Numbered from the stretch's first letter, positions 33,456 to 42,177 are shown. The stretch is DNA of 64,000 nt from Glaciecola sp047250385 (GCF_047250385.1 NZ_JBLBVM010000049.1:1-64000), one strand, 5' to 3'. The notes: generated by a model from the sequence alone, not told the origin. Translations and numbers: made by a program.

Positions 33456-34781
33456 ATGTATAAAGTTAATCTTAGAGAGCTAGTAAAGAGGATACCTTTT
33501 GCGCGCAAATTTGGAAAAAAACTAAGGCAAAAAGTCCACGGCTTTCAATATGTGACTTATCCTAAACTAGCTCCTTTTTTACACGAACGAGCTTTGAAAA
33601 AAGTAAAGCGTCAGGAAACACCTGTCAAAGTAGTGTTTATGGTGATTCATGAGTCAGTTTGGAAACTTGACAGATTGTATTGGTTGATGGAAGCCTCAAA
33701 AGAATTCAAACCAATTGTTTTAATTTGTCCTTACGTGATGCAAGGAGAAGAAGTAAAACGGCGAGACATGAAGAAGGCTTTTGACTGGTTTGAAAAAAGA
33801 GGATATAACGTAAAAAGCTCTATAGTAAATGGACGTTTGTTGAATATCAAAGCTGAAATGAAGCCTGACTTAGTGTTTTTTACGAACCCTCATGATTTAA
33901 CTGAAACGCAATTTTTGGCGAAGTCATTTGTAAATGTATTAACGGCGTACGTACCTTACGGGCACCAAGTAACTAAATACATGAATTATTATGCACAATA
34001 TAATCAACTTTCACACAACACAATGTGGAAGATATTTACGATAAATCAGCTAGATAAGAACATATCAACTGAATACGCTAACAACAAAGGGAGAAATGTT
34101 GAAATTACAGGTTATGCGGGTATCGATAAGTTAATCGACACTTCTTATACAGCAAAGAATGTATGGAAACCTCAGATAGTTCGTAAGAGAAAAATTATTT
34201 GGGCTCCTCATCACACAATTGAAATAGACAGTCCTCTAAAATACTCGACATTCCTTGATACTGCAGATTATATGAAGTCACTATCAACTGATTATTCCGA
34301 TGTTTTACAGTTTTCATTTAAACCACACCCTCTACTTAAAGATAAACTTTATGCTCACGAAGAGTGGGGGCTAGAACGTACAAATGAGTTTTTTAATTTC
34401 TGGGATACTAGTGTTAACACTCAACTTGACTTAGCTGACTATATAGATCTATTTTTAACATCTGATGCAATAATTCATGATTCAGGCTCTTTTCTCGCAG
34501 AGTACTTATATGTAAATAAACCCGCCCTATTCATGATCGCAGATGACTCAATCGAAGAACGGTTTAGCCCTCTAGGTACAGATGCATTTAATGCTTGCTC
34601 GCATGGAAGAAGCTGTGAAGATATAAGGCGATTTATTGAATCAGAAGTATTAGAAAACAAAGATAGCAAAAAGGACATAAGAGAGAGCTTTGTTGAAAGT
34701 TGCCTTCCGTCAAATGGTGCCATACCCTCTGATTTAATTTTTACTTACCTTTTAAAGCAACTTAAACCGAACAGTGTGTGA
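33456..34781 (+). CDS. CDP-glycerol glycerophosphotransferase-like protein
   Basis: 441 residues. KVVFMVIHESVWKLDRLYW near 58 starts the acceptor domain. RKIIWAPHHTIE near 247 and LQFSFKPHPLLKDKL near 286 (the conserved His-Pro) and DAIIHDSGSFLAEYLYVNKP near 338-357 form the donor site typical of TagB/TagF-like GT-B transferases, with the classical TDYSS read as HDSGS. Members polymerise or add glycerol phosphate, but many gram-negative members transfer other CDP-linked units. Cytoplasmic or peripheral. It is the last gene before the insertion sequence at 34801, only 19 bases away, so that element may have separated it from downstream sequence. Confidence 0.65.
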   Translation: MYKVNLRELVKRIPFARKFGKKLRQKVHGFQYVTYPKLAPFLHERALKKVKRQETPVKVVFMVIHESVWKLDRLYWLMEASKEFKPIVLICPYVMQGEEVKRRDMKKAFDWFEKRGYNVKSSIVNGRLLNIKAEMKPDLVFFTNPHDLTETQFLAKSFVNVLTAYVPYGHQVTKYMNYYAQYNQLSHNTMWKIFTINQLDKNISTEYANNKGRNVEITGYAGIDKLIDTSYTAKNVWKPQIVRKRKIIWAPHHTIEIDSPLKYSTFLDTADYMKSLSTDYSDVLQFSFKPHPLLKDKLYAHEEWGLERTNEFFNFWDTSVNTQLDLADYIDLFLTSDAIIHDSGSFLAEYLYVNKPALFMIADDSIEERFSPLGTDAFNACSHGRSCEDIRRFIESEVLENKDSKKDIRESFVESCLPSNGAIPSDLIFTYLLKQLKPNSV

Positions 34782-34800
34782 TTATGTAATTTCGTTATTT

Positions 34801-34829
34801 TGAATCGCCACTAGTTTACTAGACACCTC
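34801..34829 (+). repeat. Left inverted repeat of the IS3 element
   Basis: 29 bases beginning TGAATCGCCAC and containing TAGACAC; matches the reverse complement of 36005-36033 except for an 8-base central segment and one near-end base. Confidence 0.85.
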
Positions 34830-34867
34830 TTAGTTAGATAAACTAACTAAAAATAAGGTGAAAGTAT

Positions 34868-35146
34868 ATGAGCGGACAACGCTATCCTGAAGAATTTAAA
34901 ATAGAAGCAGTTAAGCAAGTGACAGAGCGCGGTCATTCGGTTGCAGATGTTGCTGAACGATTGGGTGTAACAAGCCACAGTATTTACAATTGGATGAGGA
35001 AGTACGGGCCCAAAGCTGCTGAATATCAAGCAAATACTGATGAGGCCAACAGGATAAAAGCGCTTGAAAAGGAATTAAAGCGGGTCACTGAAGAAAGGGA
35101 CATCTTAAAAAAAGCGGCGGTATACTTCGCAAGCCAATCCGACTGA
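34868..35146 (+). CDS. IS3-family transposase OrfA
   Basis: 92 residues with a helix-turn-helix: RYPEEFKIEAVKQVTERGHS then VADVAERLGVTSHSIYNWMR (about 5-45), the standard DNA-binding N-terminus that recognises the terminal repeats. A leucine-zipper-like coiled coil follows (IKALEKELKRVTEERDILKK). It ends KKAAVYFASQSD, as in the IS3 subgroup. The seven-A run near its end permits -1 slippage into the orfB frame. AAGGTGAAAG lies a few bases upstream as ribosome site. Confidence 0.9.
   Translation: MSGQRYPEEFKIEAVKQVTERGHSVADVAERLGVTSHSIYNWMRKYGPKAAEYQANTDEANRIKALEKELKRVTEERDILKKAAVYFASQSD
35107..35113 (+). other. Programmed -1 frameshift site between orfA and orfB
   Basis: Seven A residues followed by G, read as AAA AAA in the orfA frame. 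A -1 slip here enters the orfB frame, which is open without stop from this point to 36015, producing the OrfAB fusion transposase expected for IS3-family elements. Confidence 0.75.
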
Positions 35147-36015
35147 GGTATACCTTTATTAAGGATAACAAGCACTTAATCTCCGTAAGGCGATTATGTA
35201 AGATTTTCGATGTTCAACCAAGCGGATATTATGCTTGGCTACAAACGCCGAATTCACAGCGTGCTCACAGGGACACTAAACTCACTGGTTTAATCAAGCA
35301 ATTTTGGCTTGAATCAGGCAGTGTTTATGGCTATCGCAAGCTCCACTCTGACCTGCATGATGTGGGTGAAAAGTGCGGCATTAACCGTGTTCACAAGTTA
35401 ATGAAGCAAGAAGGCATAAAAGCACAAGTCGGTTATCGTAAACCTAGGCATCGAGGTGGTAATCAACATGTTGTTGTTCCTCATCGCTTGCAACGTGAAT
35501 TCAACCCTGATGCACCTAATACGGCGTGGGTAACAGATATCACCTATATCAAGACCCACGAAGGCTGGCTTTACTTAGCAGTCGTTTTAGACTTGTTCTC
35601 ACGAAAAATCATTGGTTGGTCAATGCAATCGATGATGACAAAACAGATTGTATTAAACGCATTATTAATGGCAGTTTGGCGAAGAAAACCGACGACTAAA
35701 GTCATGGTGCATTCGGATCAAGGTAGCCAATATACGAGCTATGAATGGCAATCATTTCTTGCGGAGCATGGGTTAGAAGGCAGTATGAGTCGACGAGGTA
35801 ATTGCCATGATAATGCCGTTGCAGAGAGCTTCTTCCAACTGCTAAAACGGGAACGAATAAAGAAGCGTATCTACTCAACGCGAGAACAAGCAAGAGCAGA
35901 TATCTTTAACTATATTGAAATGTTTTATAATGTAAAACGAAAACATGGTTCCAATAATTTGCTGTCACCAGTAAACTTCGAGAATCAATACCAGCAACAA
36001 CTAGGAAGTGTCTAG
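35143..36015 (+). CDS. IS3-family transposase OrfB (DDE integrase domain)
   Basis: 290 residues if counted from the first in-frame position overlapping the orfA stop; normally made as an OrfAB fusion by -1 frameshifting, so no independent start is required. The HTH_21-like region QPSGYYAWL and GSVYGYRKLHSDL precedes the rve core. The catalytic triad is visible as Asp in WVTDITYIKT, Asp in MVHSDQGSQYTS, and Glu in DNAVAESFFQLLKRE (spacing of about 35 residues). The C-terminus ends with NVKRKHGSNNLLSPVNFE, matching the conserved YN-R-H-SP-FE ending. All catalytic residues are present. Confidence 0.88.
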   Translation: MRYTFIKDNKHLISVRRLCKIFDVQPSGYYAWLQTPNSQRAHRDTKLTGLIKQFWLESGSVYGYRKLHSDLHDVGEKCGINRVHKLMKQEGIKAQVGYRKPRHRGGNQHVVVPHRLQREFNPDAPNTAWVTDITYIKTHEGWLYLAVVLDLFSRKIIGWSMQSMMTKQIVLNALLMAVWRRKPTTKVMVHSDQGSQYTSYEWQSFLAEHGLEGSMSRRGNCHDNAVAESFFQLLKRERIKKRIYSTREQARADIFNYIEMFYNVKRKHGSNNLLSPVNFENQYQQQLGSV

Positions 36016-36033
36016 ATTAATGGTGGCGATTCA
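36005..36033 (-). repeat. Right inverted repeat of the IS3 element
   Basis: 29 bases that, read on the minus strand, begin TGAATCGCCAC and contain TAGACAC. It overlaps the last bases of orfB, and TTT follows outside as the target duplication. Confidence 0.85.
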
Positions 36034-36199
36034 TTTTGGTAAAATAGTTTGAATACTGGCATCTCATCTAACTTACTACGAGATGAGGAGTTTAGGCTTC
36101 TATTTATAACCAATTAAATTTCTTTAAAAATGTTGAAATAACAGTCGTAGATTGCCCACGCAACGTAGCATAATAGTAGCAAGGAAAACGGTGAACTAA

Positions 36200-38494
36200 T
36201 TGCAAAGCTCAACTCGACGTATAACAATATGGTTTTGTGGACTCTATACCATTTTTGTAGTGTATGGCAGTTTAGTTCCCTTAAGTTTCAATAACTATAA
36301 CTTTTCAACCGCAATCCAAACTTTTTTAAGCATACCAATATTCGACTTTGAAATTGCAAGTCGCGCCGATTGGTTCACCAATTACCTTTTATTTATACCT
36401 CTTAGCTACGCGTTATTGTTAATTCTTCCAAGAAGTAAAAACCTTTTGCACATAGCTTTTAAACTGTTCTTCATTTTGCTAAGCCTTATCTTCTTATCCA
36501 TCATAATAGAGTTTATACAAGTATTCATACCTGCGAGAGTATCTTCATACAAAGACGTTTTTGCACAGCTTTTAGGAACGATAAGCGGCTTTGTTCTGTT
36601 TTATTATTCACATAAACAAATCGAAAATTTAATTCACAAACTTTACAGTGAAAGAGTGCAAGAAAAGTGGCTTAGCTATGCGATTGGCTTAATTGTTATC
36701 TTTACTTTATACAACTTAATGCCTCTCGATTTATCAATAAGCCCAGCCGAAATTTATAGCAAATGGGCTACAGGTAAAATTAATTTCATACCGTTTTATC
36801 CAGATACAGCGAATATCTCGGCTTATTTCTTTGCTGTTATCACTGATATTGCCATTTGGGCATTGATTAGCTTTTGTATGTTAAAAAGCAACAAATACAA
36901 GCATGCATCTATACTCTCTAGATGTTTGTTTGTTGCAGTATGCGTGGAGTTTTTACAACTTTTCGTGATGAGCCGTTTTACCGATATTACTGATATTTTT
37001 GCTGCATTTATAGGTGTATTCCTAACAATTCAGCTGTATACAAAACTGGAAACTAGTCTCGGGCCCAATACATCAAATAAACCTAAGCATGGCCCAATAA
37101 CCTTGTTTAGCATTGAATCATGCTTAATCGTATGGTGTGTAATGTTACTATTCTTTGCCGTATATCCCTCCGATTTAATTCAAACGAAACTAGAACTTTC
37201 AATCAAATGGCAGGAGTTTTTTTCCATACCCTTGGCAACTTATTGGCAAGAAACAAGCTATGGCGCTATTACACAATTACTGCGGAAAGTCATACTTACG
37301 CTCCCCCTTGGTGTGTTGCTACTTGCTGTTAGTAATAAACACCAATTCAGCCAACGCCAGTTTTTTTTCCTAATTATCATGGGCATTGGATATATTGTCA
37401 GTCTCGAGTTAATCCAACTAGTTTTGGCAAGTAAAGTAGCTACTCTCACAGATGTTGTACTAAATCTTTTCGGATTTTTTATTGGTTTTAAATTATATAG
37501 AAAACATCAAAACAGAGCTTCCAATAACGATAAGAAATCATATTTTGAATGGATAAAGCAGAGGCATCACGTAAAGCTATCAGTCGCTTTATTGCTTGTT
37601 TATTTGCTGCTTATATTTGTCGAAGGTTTTGAAAAGACGCCTTACAACGTTAAAGAGTTATTTAACCAATACCATTACTCGATTAGTGCAGCGCTAATAA
37701 CAGTAGTCATCTTTTTTACAGTTGGGTTTCCAGCAAAGTGCTTAGCTTACTTAAATTCCAAAAAGAAGCTCAACTTGTTAAGTTTAACAAGTGCACCATT
37801 TTTACATGGTGTAATTTTATATAATTTGCTTTACATCACTTTTCCTAGCGAGAGCTTACACGACATATTAGGCTACCCTGTATGGAAGAGCACTCCACAC
37901 TATATTGAACTCGCTTATCGCTTCTTAGGCTTTTTTACACCCGTTTCTGCAGTATTTTTCATAACAGCAAGCCGGCTGCTTCCTACAAATTCTATATCAA
38001 TTAGATCGGCGAGATGGGCATTTAATTTGGTTTTTGTCATCATCATTTTACCACTTTTCTTTTATATCGTAGTAATTCAAGCAAGTACCGATAATATAAC
38101 TGAGCTGCTACATAATAACGGTTATTCAATATGCCTTGTGGGTTTTGTCGGGTATCTGTTCTTACTAATCGGTTTAAGCTTTCAATGGCTTCCACAGCAC
38201 AAACCTACAAATAAAGTAATTATGTCCTTATTGGCTTTGATTACTATTGCATCCGGCTCCCTCGGCTACGTATTGATTCAGCTCGGTTTACAAGAGGCTA
38301 TATTCAAATATGGCATCGTGTTTTCAGCATTACAATTTCTGTTGAGCCCATCACGAGAAGAGCTGCTGAGCGAAAAAGAAGTCATGTTTATTTTTATTAG
38401 TCTTCACTTTGCTCTGTTATTTGCTATTTACTGTATCAATTGGTCTTTATCATCAAAGCCACAACGCTTACTTAGCACGCAATCGATAAAGTGA
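36200..38494 (+). CDS. VanZ-repeat polytopic membrane protein
   Basis: 764 residues from a TTG start. Three VanZ-like units can be traced by the recurrent acidic-Phe-Gln-Leu/Val helix: EFIQVFIPARVSSYKDVFAQ (about 111-130), EFLQLFVMSRFTDITDIFAA (about 250-269) and ELIQLVLASKVATLTDVVLN (about 408-427). Each is preceded by helices starting with a Pro-containing loop such as YGSLVPLSF or LYNLMPLDL. A further six or so helices (about 455-760) have no VanZ motif. The single-unit VanZ family is linked to glycopeptide resistance by an unclear mechanism and is often found beside XrtA genes as a fused form. It converges on the O-ligase gene with a 27-base overlap. Confidence 0.75.
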   Translation: MQSSTRRITIWFCGLYTIFVVYGSLVPLSFNNYNFSTAIQTFLSIPIFDFEIASRADWFTNYLLFIPLSYALLLILPRSKNLLHIAFKLFFILLSLIFLSIIIEFIQVFIPARVSSYKDVFAQLLGTISGFVLFYYSHKQIENLIHKLYSERVQEKWLSYAIGLIVIFTLYNLMPLDLSISPAEIYSKWATGKINFIPFYPDTANISAYFFAVITDIAIWALISFCMLKSNKYKHASILSRCLFVAVCVEFLQLFVMSRFTDITDIFAAFIGVFLTIQLYTKLETSLGPNTSNKPKHGPITLFSIESCLIVWCVMLLFFAVYPSDLIQTKLELSIKWQEFFSIPLATYWQETSYGAITQLLRKVILTLPLGVLLLAVSNKHQFSQRQFFFLIIMGIGYIVSLELIQLVLASKVATLTDVVLNLFGFFIGFKLYRKHQNRASNNDKKSYFEWIKQRHHVKLSVALLLVYLLLIFVEGFEKTPYNVKELFNQYHYSISAALITVVIFFTVGFPAKCLAYLNSKKKLNLLSLTSAPFLHGVILYNLLYITFPSESLHDILGYPVWKSTPHYIELAYRFLGFFTPVSAVFFITASRLLPTNSISIRSARWAFNLVFVIIILPLFFYIVVIQASTDNITELLHNNGYSICLVGFVGYLFLLIGLSFQWLPQHKPTNKVIMSLLALITIASGSLGYVLIQLGLQEAIFKYGIVFSALQFLLSPSREELLSEKEVMFIFISLHFALLFAIYCINWSLSSKPQRLLSTQSIK

Positions 38495-39727
38495 CGCAGC
38501 TACACCCAAAATAAAAAATATAACCTCATTGTACGCAACGCTGAGAGCGGCTCCAGCAACCAAGAAAACAACTATTGAGAGTTTCATGATCATGCACATC
38601 TCTCTGAGCCACAAATCGTTGTTCATGTCTTTTTCATTTTTAAGGAAAACTCTAAAGATCGCCCAAACAAGACCAAAGAACAACATGAAACCTGCAAAGC
38701 CTAAGTCGCCTAATACTTGGAAATATATACTATGAGCAACATGCCCTTTACTTGGGTATGGCGTTTCTATAAAACTAACAATATGCCAATTTGACATTAA
38801 GCCAGACCAAGTAGGTAGATATGCAATTGAATCAAATCCTCCACCAAATAATGGGCTCTTCATAGCCATTAATATAGAGAACTTCCAAGCTATCACTCGC
38901 CCCATAAAAGAGTCATCTTCTCCAGCTTCAGCGATAGAGTCCATTCTCTCAAACCAAGATGCATCCATTAAGCTTAAGCCTACAGCCCCAACAATAAAGA
39001 AGCCAAAAGCCAATGGAAGCTTTCTTTTACTTTTTACAAAGTAATACGCAGCCAATACAATCAGTCCAAGCAGGCCTCCTCTTGAGTCACTGCCAAGTAT
39101 AAAAATAACACTGACTCCTACAGCGCCGAGTAAGCCCCATTTCAATTTAAAATTATCTTTGTAATTCAATACCAAAAATAAGGTCAACGGAATACAAATA
39201 AGAGTAGCAAAGGCTGAAAGGTTATTATCACTGAACGTAGATGACATTCCGTATACTACATGTCCACCACCGCTAAAAAACACTTTAAACCCTTGTTTGG
39301 CGGCTGTGGCAGTTACGGATAGAACACATGCCCACATTAGCGCTTCTATGTGCAACTTTTTGTCCACAATGAGAAAGACAAAAATAAAAAAAATCGTTGC
39401 TTTAAAGAAACGCTCCCAACTAGCCCAAACTAATATGTCGTATCCTTGATGAAACATACTAGATAAGGTAGCTAGAATAAGCAGCAACATGACGCCAACA
39501 ACAATACCGTTTACCTTAACTTTTGGCTTATTCTTCATAAAGATGTAGCCAATAATAGTACAAAGTGCAAACACCAAATTCCAACGAATACTAGTAGCCA
39601 TTCCATAGGCCCACGTTTGCATTGGAACAAGTGAGGTCCAAAGCCAAAGGCTCAAGCCAATAAATGGCTTACGAATAGCGAAATAAATAAGGAAAGGGAA
39701 TAAACCAAGAAGGACTAAATCACGCAT
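38468..39727 (-). CDS. O-antigen ligase-like protein, exosortase A system-associated
   Basis: 419 residues with about 10-12 membrane helices. The N-terminus RDLVLLGLFPFLIYFAIRKP and SLWLWTSLVPMQTWAYGMAT match the XrtA-associated putative O-glycosylation ligase family (TIGR03097 as I recall it). The large periplasmic loop near 280-330 contains GGFDSIAYLPTWSG and the conserved His block KGHVAHSIYFQVLGDLGFAG, equivalent to the WaaL/Wzy_C catalytic loop. Acts on the periplasmic side, either polymerising the repeat unit or ligating glycan to an acceptor. It starts immediately after the stop of the 42-residue peptide gene and is the last gene of the minus-strand core operon. Confidence 0.85.
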   Translation of the reverse strand: MRDLVLLGLFPFLIYFAIRKPFIGLSLWLWTSLVPMQTWAYGMATSIRWNLVFALCTIIGYIFMKNKPKVKVNGIVVGVMLLLILATLSSMFHQGYDILVWASWERFFKATIFFIFVFLIVDKKLHIEALMWACVLSVTATAAKQGFKVFFSGGGHVVYGMSSTFSDNNLSAFATLICIPLTLFLVLNYKDNFKLKWGLLGAVGVSVIFILGSDSRGGLLGLIVLAAYYFVKSKRKLPLAFGFFIVGAVGLSLMDASWFERMDSIAEAGEDDSFMGRVIAWKFSILMAMKSPLFGGGFDSIAYLPTWSGLMSNWHIVSFIETPYPSKGHVAHSIYFQVLGDLGFAGFMLFFGLVWAIFRVFLKNEKDMNNDLWLREMCMIMKLSIVVFLVAGAALSVAYNEVIFFILGVAASLYRLRAK

Positions 39728-39856
39728 TTATTTAAATTTCTTCTTGTTATTGTTCAACTTCTTCTCTTCACGCTCAGCATCATCAATCTTGGCTCCCTTA
39801 AAACATAGCCAAGGCACTAAAATCATAACAATTAGAAAAATAGCATTATCGATCAT
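39728..39856 (-). CDS. 42-residue single-helix membrane peptide, unrecognised
   Basis: A short open frame: N-terminal helix AIFLIVMILVPWLCF (residues 5-19) followed by a charged tail GAKIDDAEREEKKLNNNKKK. The start ATG has GAGG 9 bases upstream; the stop TAA abuts the ligase ATG with no gap, and the upstream gene ends 3 bases before the start. Frame-perfect packing between two operon genes makes it a likely real gene rather than chance. The topology predicts a periplasmic N-terminus and a cytoplasmic lysine-rich tail. I know no family for it; it could be a partner or regulator of the ligase. Confidence 0.6.
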   Translation of the reverse strand: MIDNAIFLIVMILVPWLCFKGAKIDDAEREEKKLNNNKKKFK

Positions 39857-39859
39857 TAA

Positions 39860-41146
39860 TTAGGGCCTCAAATAATTGATTTGATCATGAAAATATTGAT
39901 TAGACTGCTCTGCAAAGGAGCTTATCTCATCCCGCGGGCGTATTTTTCCATTCATGAGATTTTCCATAACTTTAATATTCTTACTTCTTCGCAACTCTAT
40001 ACCCGAACTACCTATCATTGAGTTACTTAAAACATTAATATCATGACTGTTATTTATATAAACAGAAGCACTTTGAGAGCAATTAACTATTACATTATCG
40101 CTCATTTCACCACCTCTGTGCTCTTGTTCGCAATTTCCTGTTGCACAAAATTCATGACCTGTACCACCTCCACCAAATGACAAACCAACTCTTTGGTCTA
40201 AAGCAGAATAGTATGGAACCCGCCAATTGCAAGCCACAAAATTTGACTTAAATACACCATTTTTACTATCCCCTTTCAAGAATGCACCGTATGTATAACT
40301 TGGCTTATTTCTATACAATCTTGAGAAGTCTGCAATAAAATTATTACTAATTGTCCAATTACTACCACCAACAACGTCAATTGGAGTTACTGGTGCTTTA
40401 GTTTCTCGAGTCCAGTGGTTATAAAAGCGGTTATTATCGACTAAAACTTGGTCAGGGAAGTGGCGAGTAGAACTGTCAATTGAAAAAGCGGAACCATTCG
40501 CTTTAATGGCTGCATTAAAATTAACAAAATCATTACCAATAATTTGTAAATCATCAGCGTCTCCAAAAATGTGCAGAGCATGTTCGCAGCTACTGTCAGC
40601 ATCACAAGTTCCTTCGAACACCAAATTACTGACAATCCAGTTTTTATGAGTAATTTGCATCCCAACTGCGCGACTTACTTTTATAACTGCTTTTTTATAA
40701 TTTTCACTACTCAAAATTATTGGTAGCAGGCTTTTAAACGAATAATTAGGACGCCCTAACCTCAATGGCGCCCCTGTTATTATATATTCGCCGTCAGCCA
40801 AAACAATAACATCACCGGGAATAGCCGATTCAATTGCTTCTCGAAGCTCTTTGGTGTTAGACACTAAGCGAAGGTCACCTACACTTATGTGAGCAGTGTT
40901 ATAGTGAGTTTCGAATACCTCAGTAATTTGCTCATTTGATACTCTTGGATATTCAGGTAAATAGCCCGCGAACGACTTCATAGTCACTAACATTCGACGC
41001 TTTAGTCCCGTGTTTTTGTGAATGTTCATCGCTGTGTATTTCTGAATATTTTGTTTAAAAATATACAACTCGGCATGCCCTACCCTAATGACAATAACCC
41101 ATGCCACTACTAATAGAATAACTAGAGCAAAAACCTTTTTAATCAT
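39860..41146 (-). CDS. Parallel beta-helix protein, polysaccharide lyase-like
   Basis: 428 residues with an N-terminal membrane anchor or uncleaved signal (VFALVILLVVAWVIVIRVG). Then ELREAIESAIPGDVIVLADGEY near 101-122 opens a chondroitinase-B-like (PL6 family) right-handed beta-helix, followed by repeated turn units such as WIVSNLVFEGTC, LQIIGNDFVNFNA, VLVDNNRFYNHW, WTISNNFIADFS and ASVYINNSHDINVLSNSM. Cys-rich loops near 175-185 and 320-335 suggest disulfides. It would act in the periplasm or at the surface on uronate-containing polymer. It overlaps the next upstream gene by 4 bases and precedes the 42-residue peptide gene. Lyase activity is not demonstrated by visible catalytic residues. 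Confidence 0.65.
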   Translation of the reverse strand: MIKKVFALVILLVVAWVIVIRVGHAELYIFKQNIQKYTAMNIHKNTGLKRRMLVTMKSFAGYLPEYPRVSNEQITEVFETHYNTAHISVGDLRLVSNTKELREAIESAIPGDVIVLADGEYIITGAPLRLGRPNYSFKSLLPIILSSENYKKAVIKVSRAVGMQITHKNWIVSNLVFEGTCDADSSCEHALHIFGDADDLQIIGNDFVNFNAAIKANGSAFSIDSSTRHFPDQVLVDNNRFYNHWTRETKAPVTPIDVVGGSNWTISNNFIADFSRLYRNKPSYTYGAFLKGDSKNGVFKSNFVACNWRVPYYSALDQRVGLSFGGGGTGHEFCATGNCEQEHRGGEMSDNVIVNCSQSASVYINNSHDINVLSNSMIGSSGIELRRSKNIKVMENLMNGKIRPRDEISSFAEQSNQYFHDQINYLRP

Positions 41147-42177
41147 TGAAACACTCTTAAGCGTAATGCTCTGATTTCGCTATTTTTTGGCAAGTCACTT
41201 TCGTGCAAACCAGCTTCCAATCTGTTTGTAAAATAAAGGTTACTCGAATCACTCGCTAGAACACTTTCTGTAAATCGTCCAACAAAAACATTGTCGTAAA
41301 TTTTCACCTTAAAGTCAGGGATGTTTTTGCGTTCAAGTAATAAAGTATTGCCGTTTGCTCGCTCACCAATAAAAATAGTGTTAGCTACTTCTACAATATG
41401 ATTACGCTGACGCCCTAAAGACTCTAAGGCGTAGCCGATTATTTGCCCATTAACAGTATTAACGCCTTGATAAATCACTGAGTTTTTAATGTAGAGCTCA
41501 CCGCCGTTGGGAATGTCAATTGAACGGCTGTCATCACCTGTACCAGAGTCAATCACAACATTGTCTAGTCTTGTCACTTTTGAGCGACTTTTAATCGCAT
41601 GACCTTGGTCTTTGGTATTCTTAAACGTACTATGCTTGATATCTAGGAGCTCACCGCTAGTATATAAACCATGAGCTTGTCCATTCTTACCTAAATGTTC
41701 AAACAAACTAAACTTTACGTAAATTGCACCGCCAACACTGCCGCCTTGAAGCAGACCCTGTTCTGAATGATGGAAGTGGACATTTGAAAGAGTTAATTTA
41801 CCACCTTCATGTCTAACGCATGCGCCATTCTTACTTTGAACTTTAACGCCACTGCATTCTATTGACTCAAGCACAACATTATTAGATGTGATAACGAAAG
41901 TACCCTTCCCCTCAACCACAGCACCTTTGAAGTGTGTTTTATTACCAACGAGAGTAACGTTATCGTGATTTATTTTCATCCCTTCTGTGTAAGTACCAGG
42001 GCCGAAAAAAATCGTACTACCAGCCTTAACTTTCTTGCTTGCTTCAGCTATGTCAAAAAATGAATAACCATCGACAATGATTTCACCAACTACAGGACCA
42101 ATTTGACCTTTAGCAGTAAAACTTACTAATGACTGAGATAAAACTAAAAAAACGAAAAGTTTGAATACATTCATCAT
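41143..42177 (-). CDS. Secreted parallel beta-helix protein
   Basis: 344 residues. A Sec signal (VFKLFVFLVLSQSLVSFTAKG) is followed by SFFDIAEASKKVKAGSTIFF and GTYTEGMKINHDNVTLVGNK, the opening coils of a right-handed beta-helix. LESIECSGVKV, LTLSNVHFHHSEQG, LDIKHSTFKNTKDQGHAIKS and LDNVVIDSGTGDD continue the coils. The HAIKS-type block is seen in many beta-helix proteins of exopolysaccharide loci. Both ends overlap neighbours by 4 bases, so it is translationally coupled to the GT upstream and to the second beta-helix protein downstream. It probably binds or cleaves the polymer in the periplasm; no clear catalytic motif is visible. Confidence 0.7.
   Translation of the reverse strand: MMNVFKLFVFLVLSQSLVSFTAKGQIGPVVGEIIVDGYSFFDIAEASKKVKAGSTIFFGPGTYTEGMKINHDNVTLVGNKTHFKGAVVEGKGTFVITSNNVVLESIECSGVKVQSKNGACVRHEGGKLTLSNVHFHHSEQGLLQGGSVGGAIYVKFSLFEHLGKNGQAHGLYTSGELLDIKHSTFKNTKDQGHAIKSRSKVTRLDNVVIDSGTGDDSRSIDIPNGGELYIKNSVIYQGVNTVNGQIIGYALESLGRQRNHIVEVANTIFIGERANGNTLLLERKNIPDFKVKIYDNVFVGRFTESVLASDSSNLYFTNRLEAGLHESDLPKNSEIRALRLRVFQ

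Larger units (their letters stand above)
34801..36033 (+). mobile_element. Complete IS3-family insertion sequence, 1233 bp
   Basis: Both ends are defined by 29-bp imperfect inverted repeats sharing TGAATCGCCAC and TAGACAC. It is flanked on both sides by TTT (34798-34800 and 36034-36036), a 3-bp target duplication normal for IS3 elements. Two overlapping genes, orfA and orfB, are joined by a run of seven A suited to -1 frameshifting. All reading frames are intact, so it may be active and a recent arrival. It lies between the CDP-glycerol-type transferase and the VanZ-repeat gene. Confidence 0.9.
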
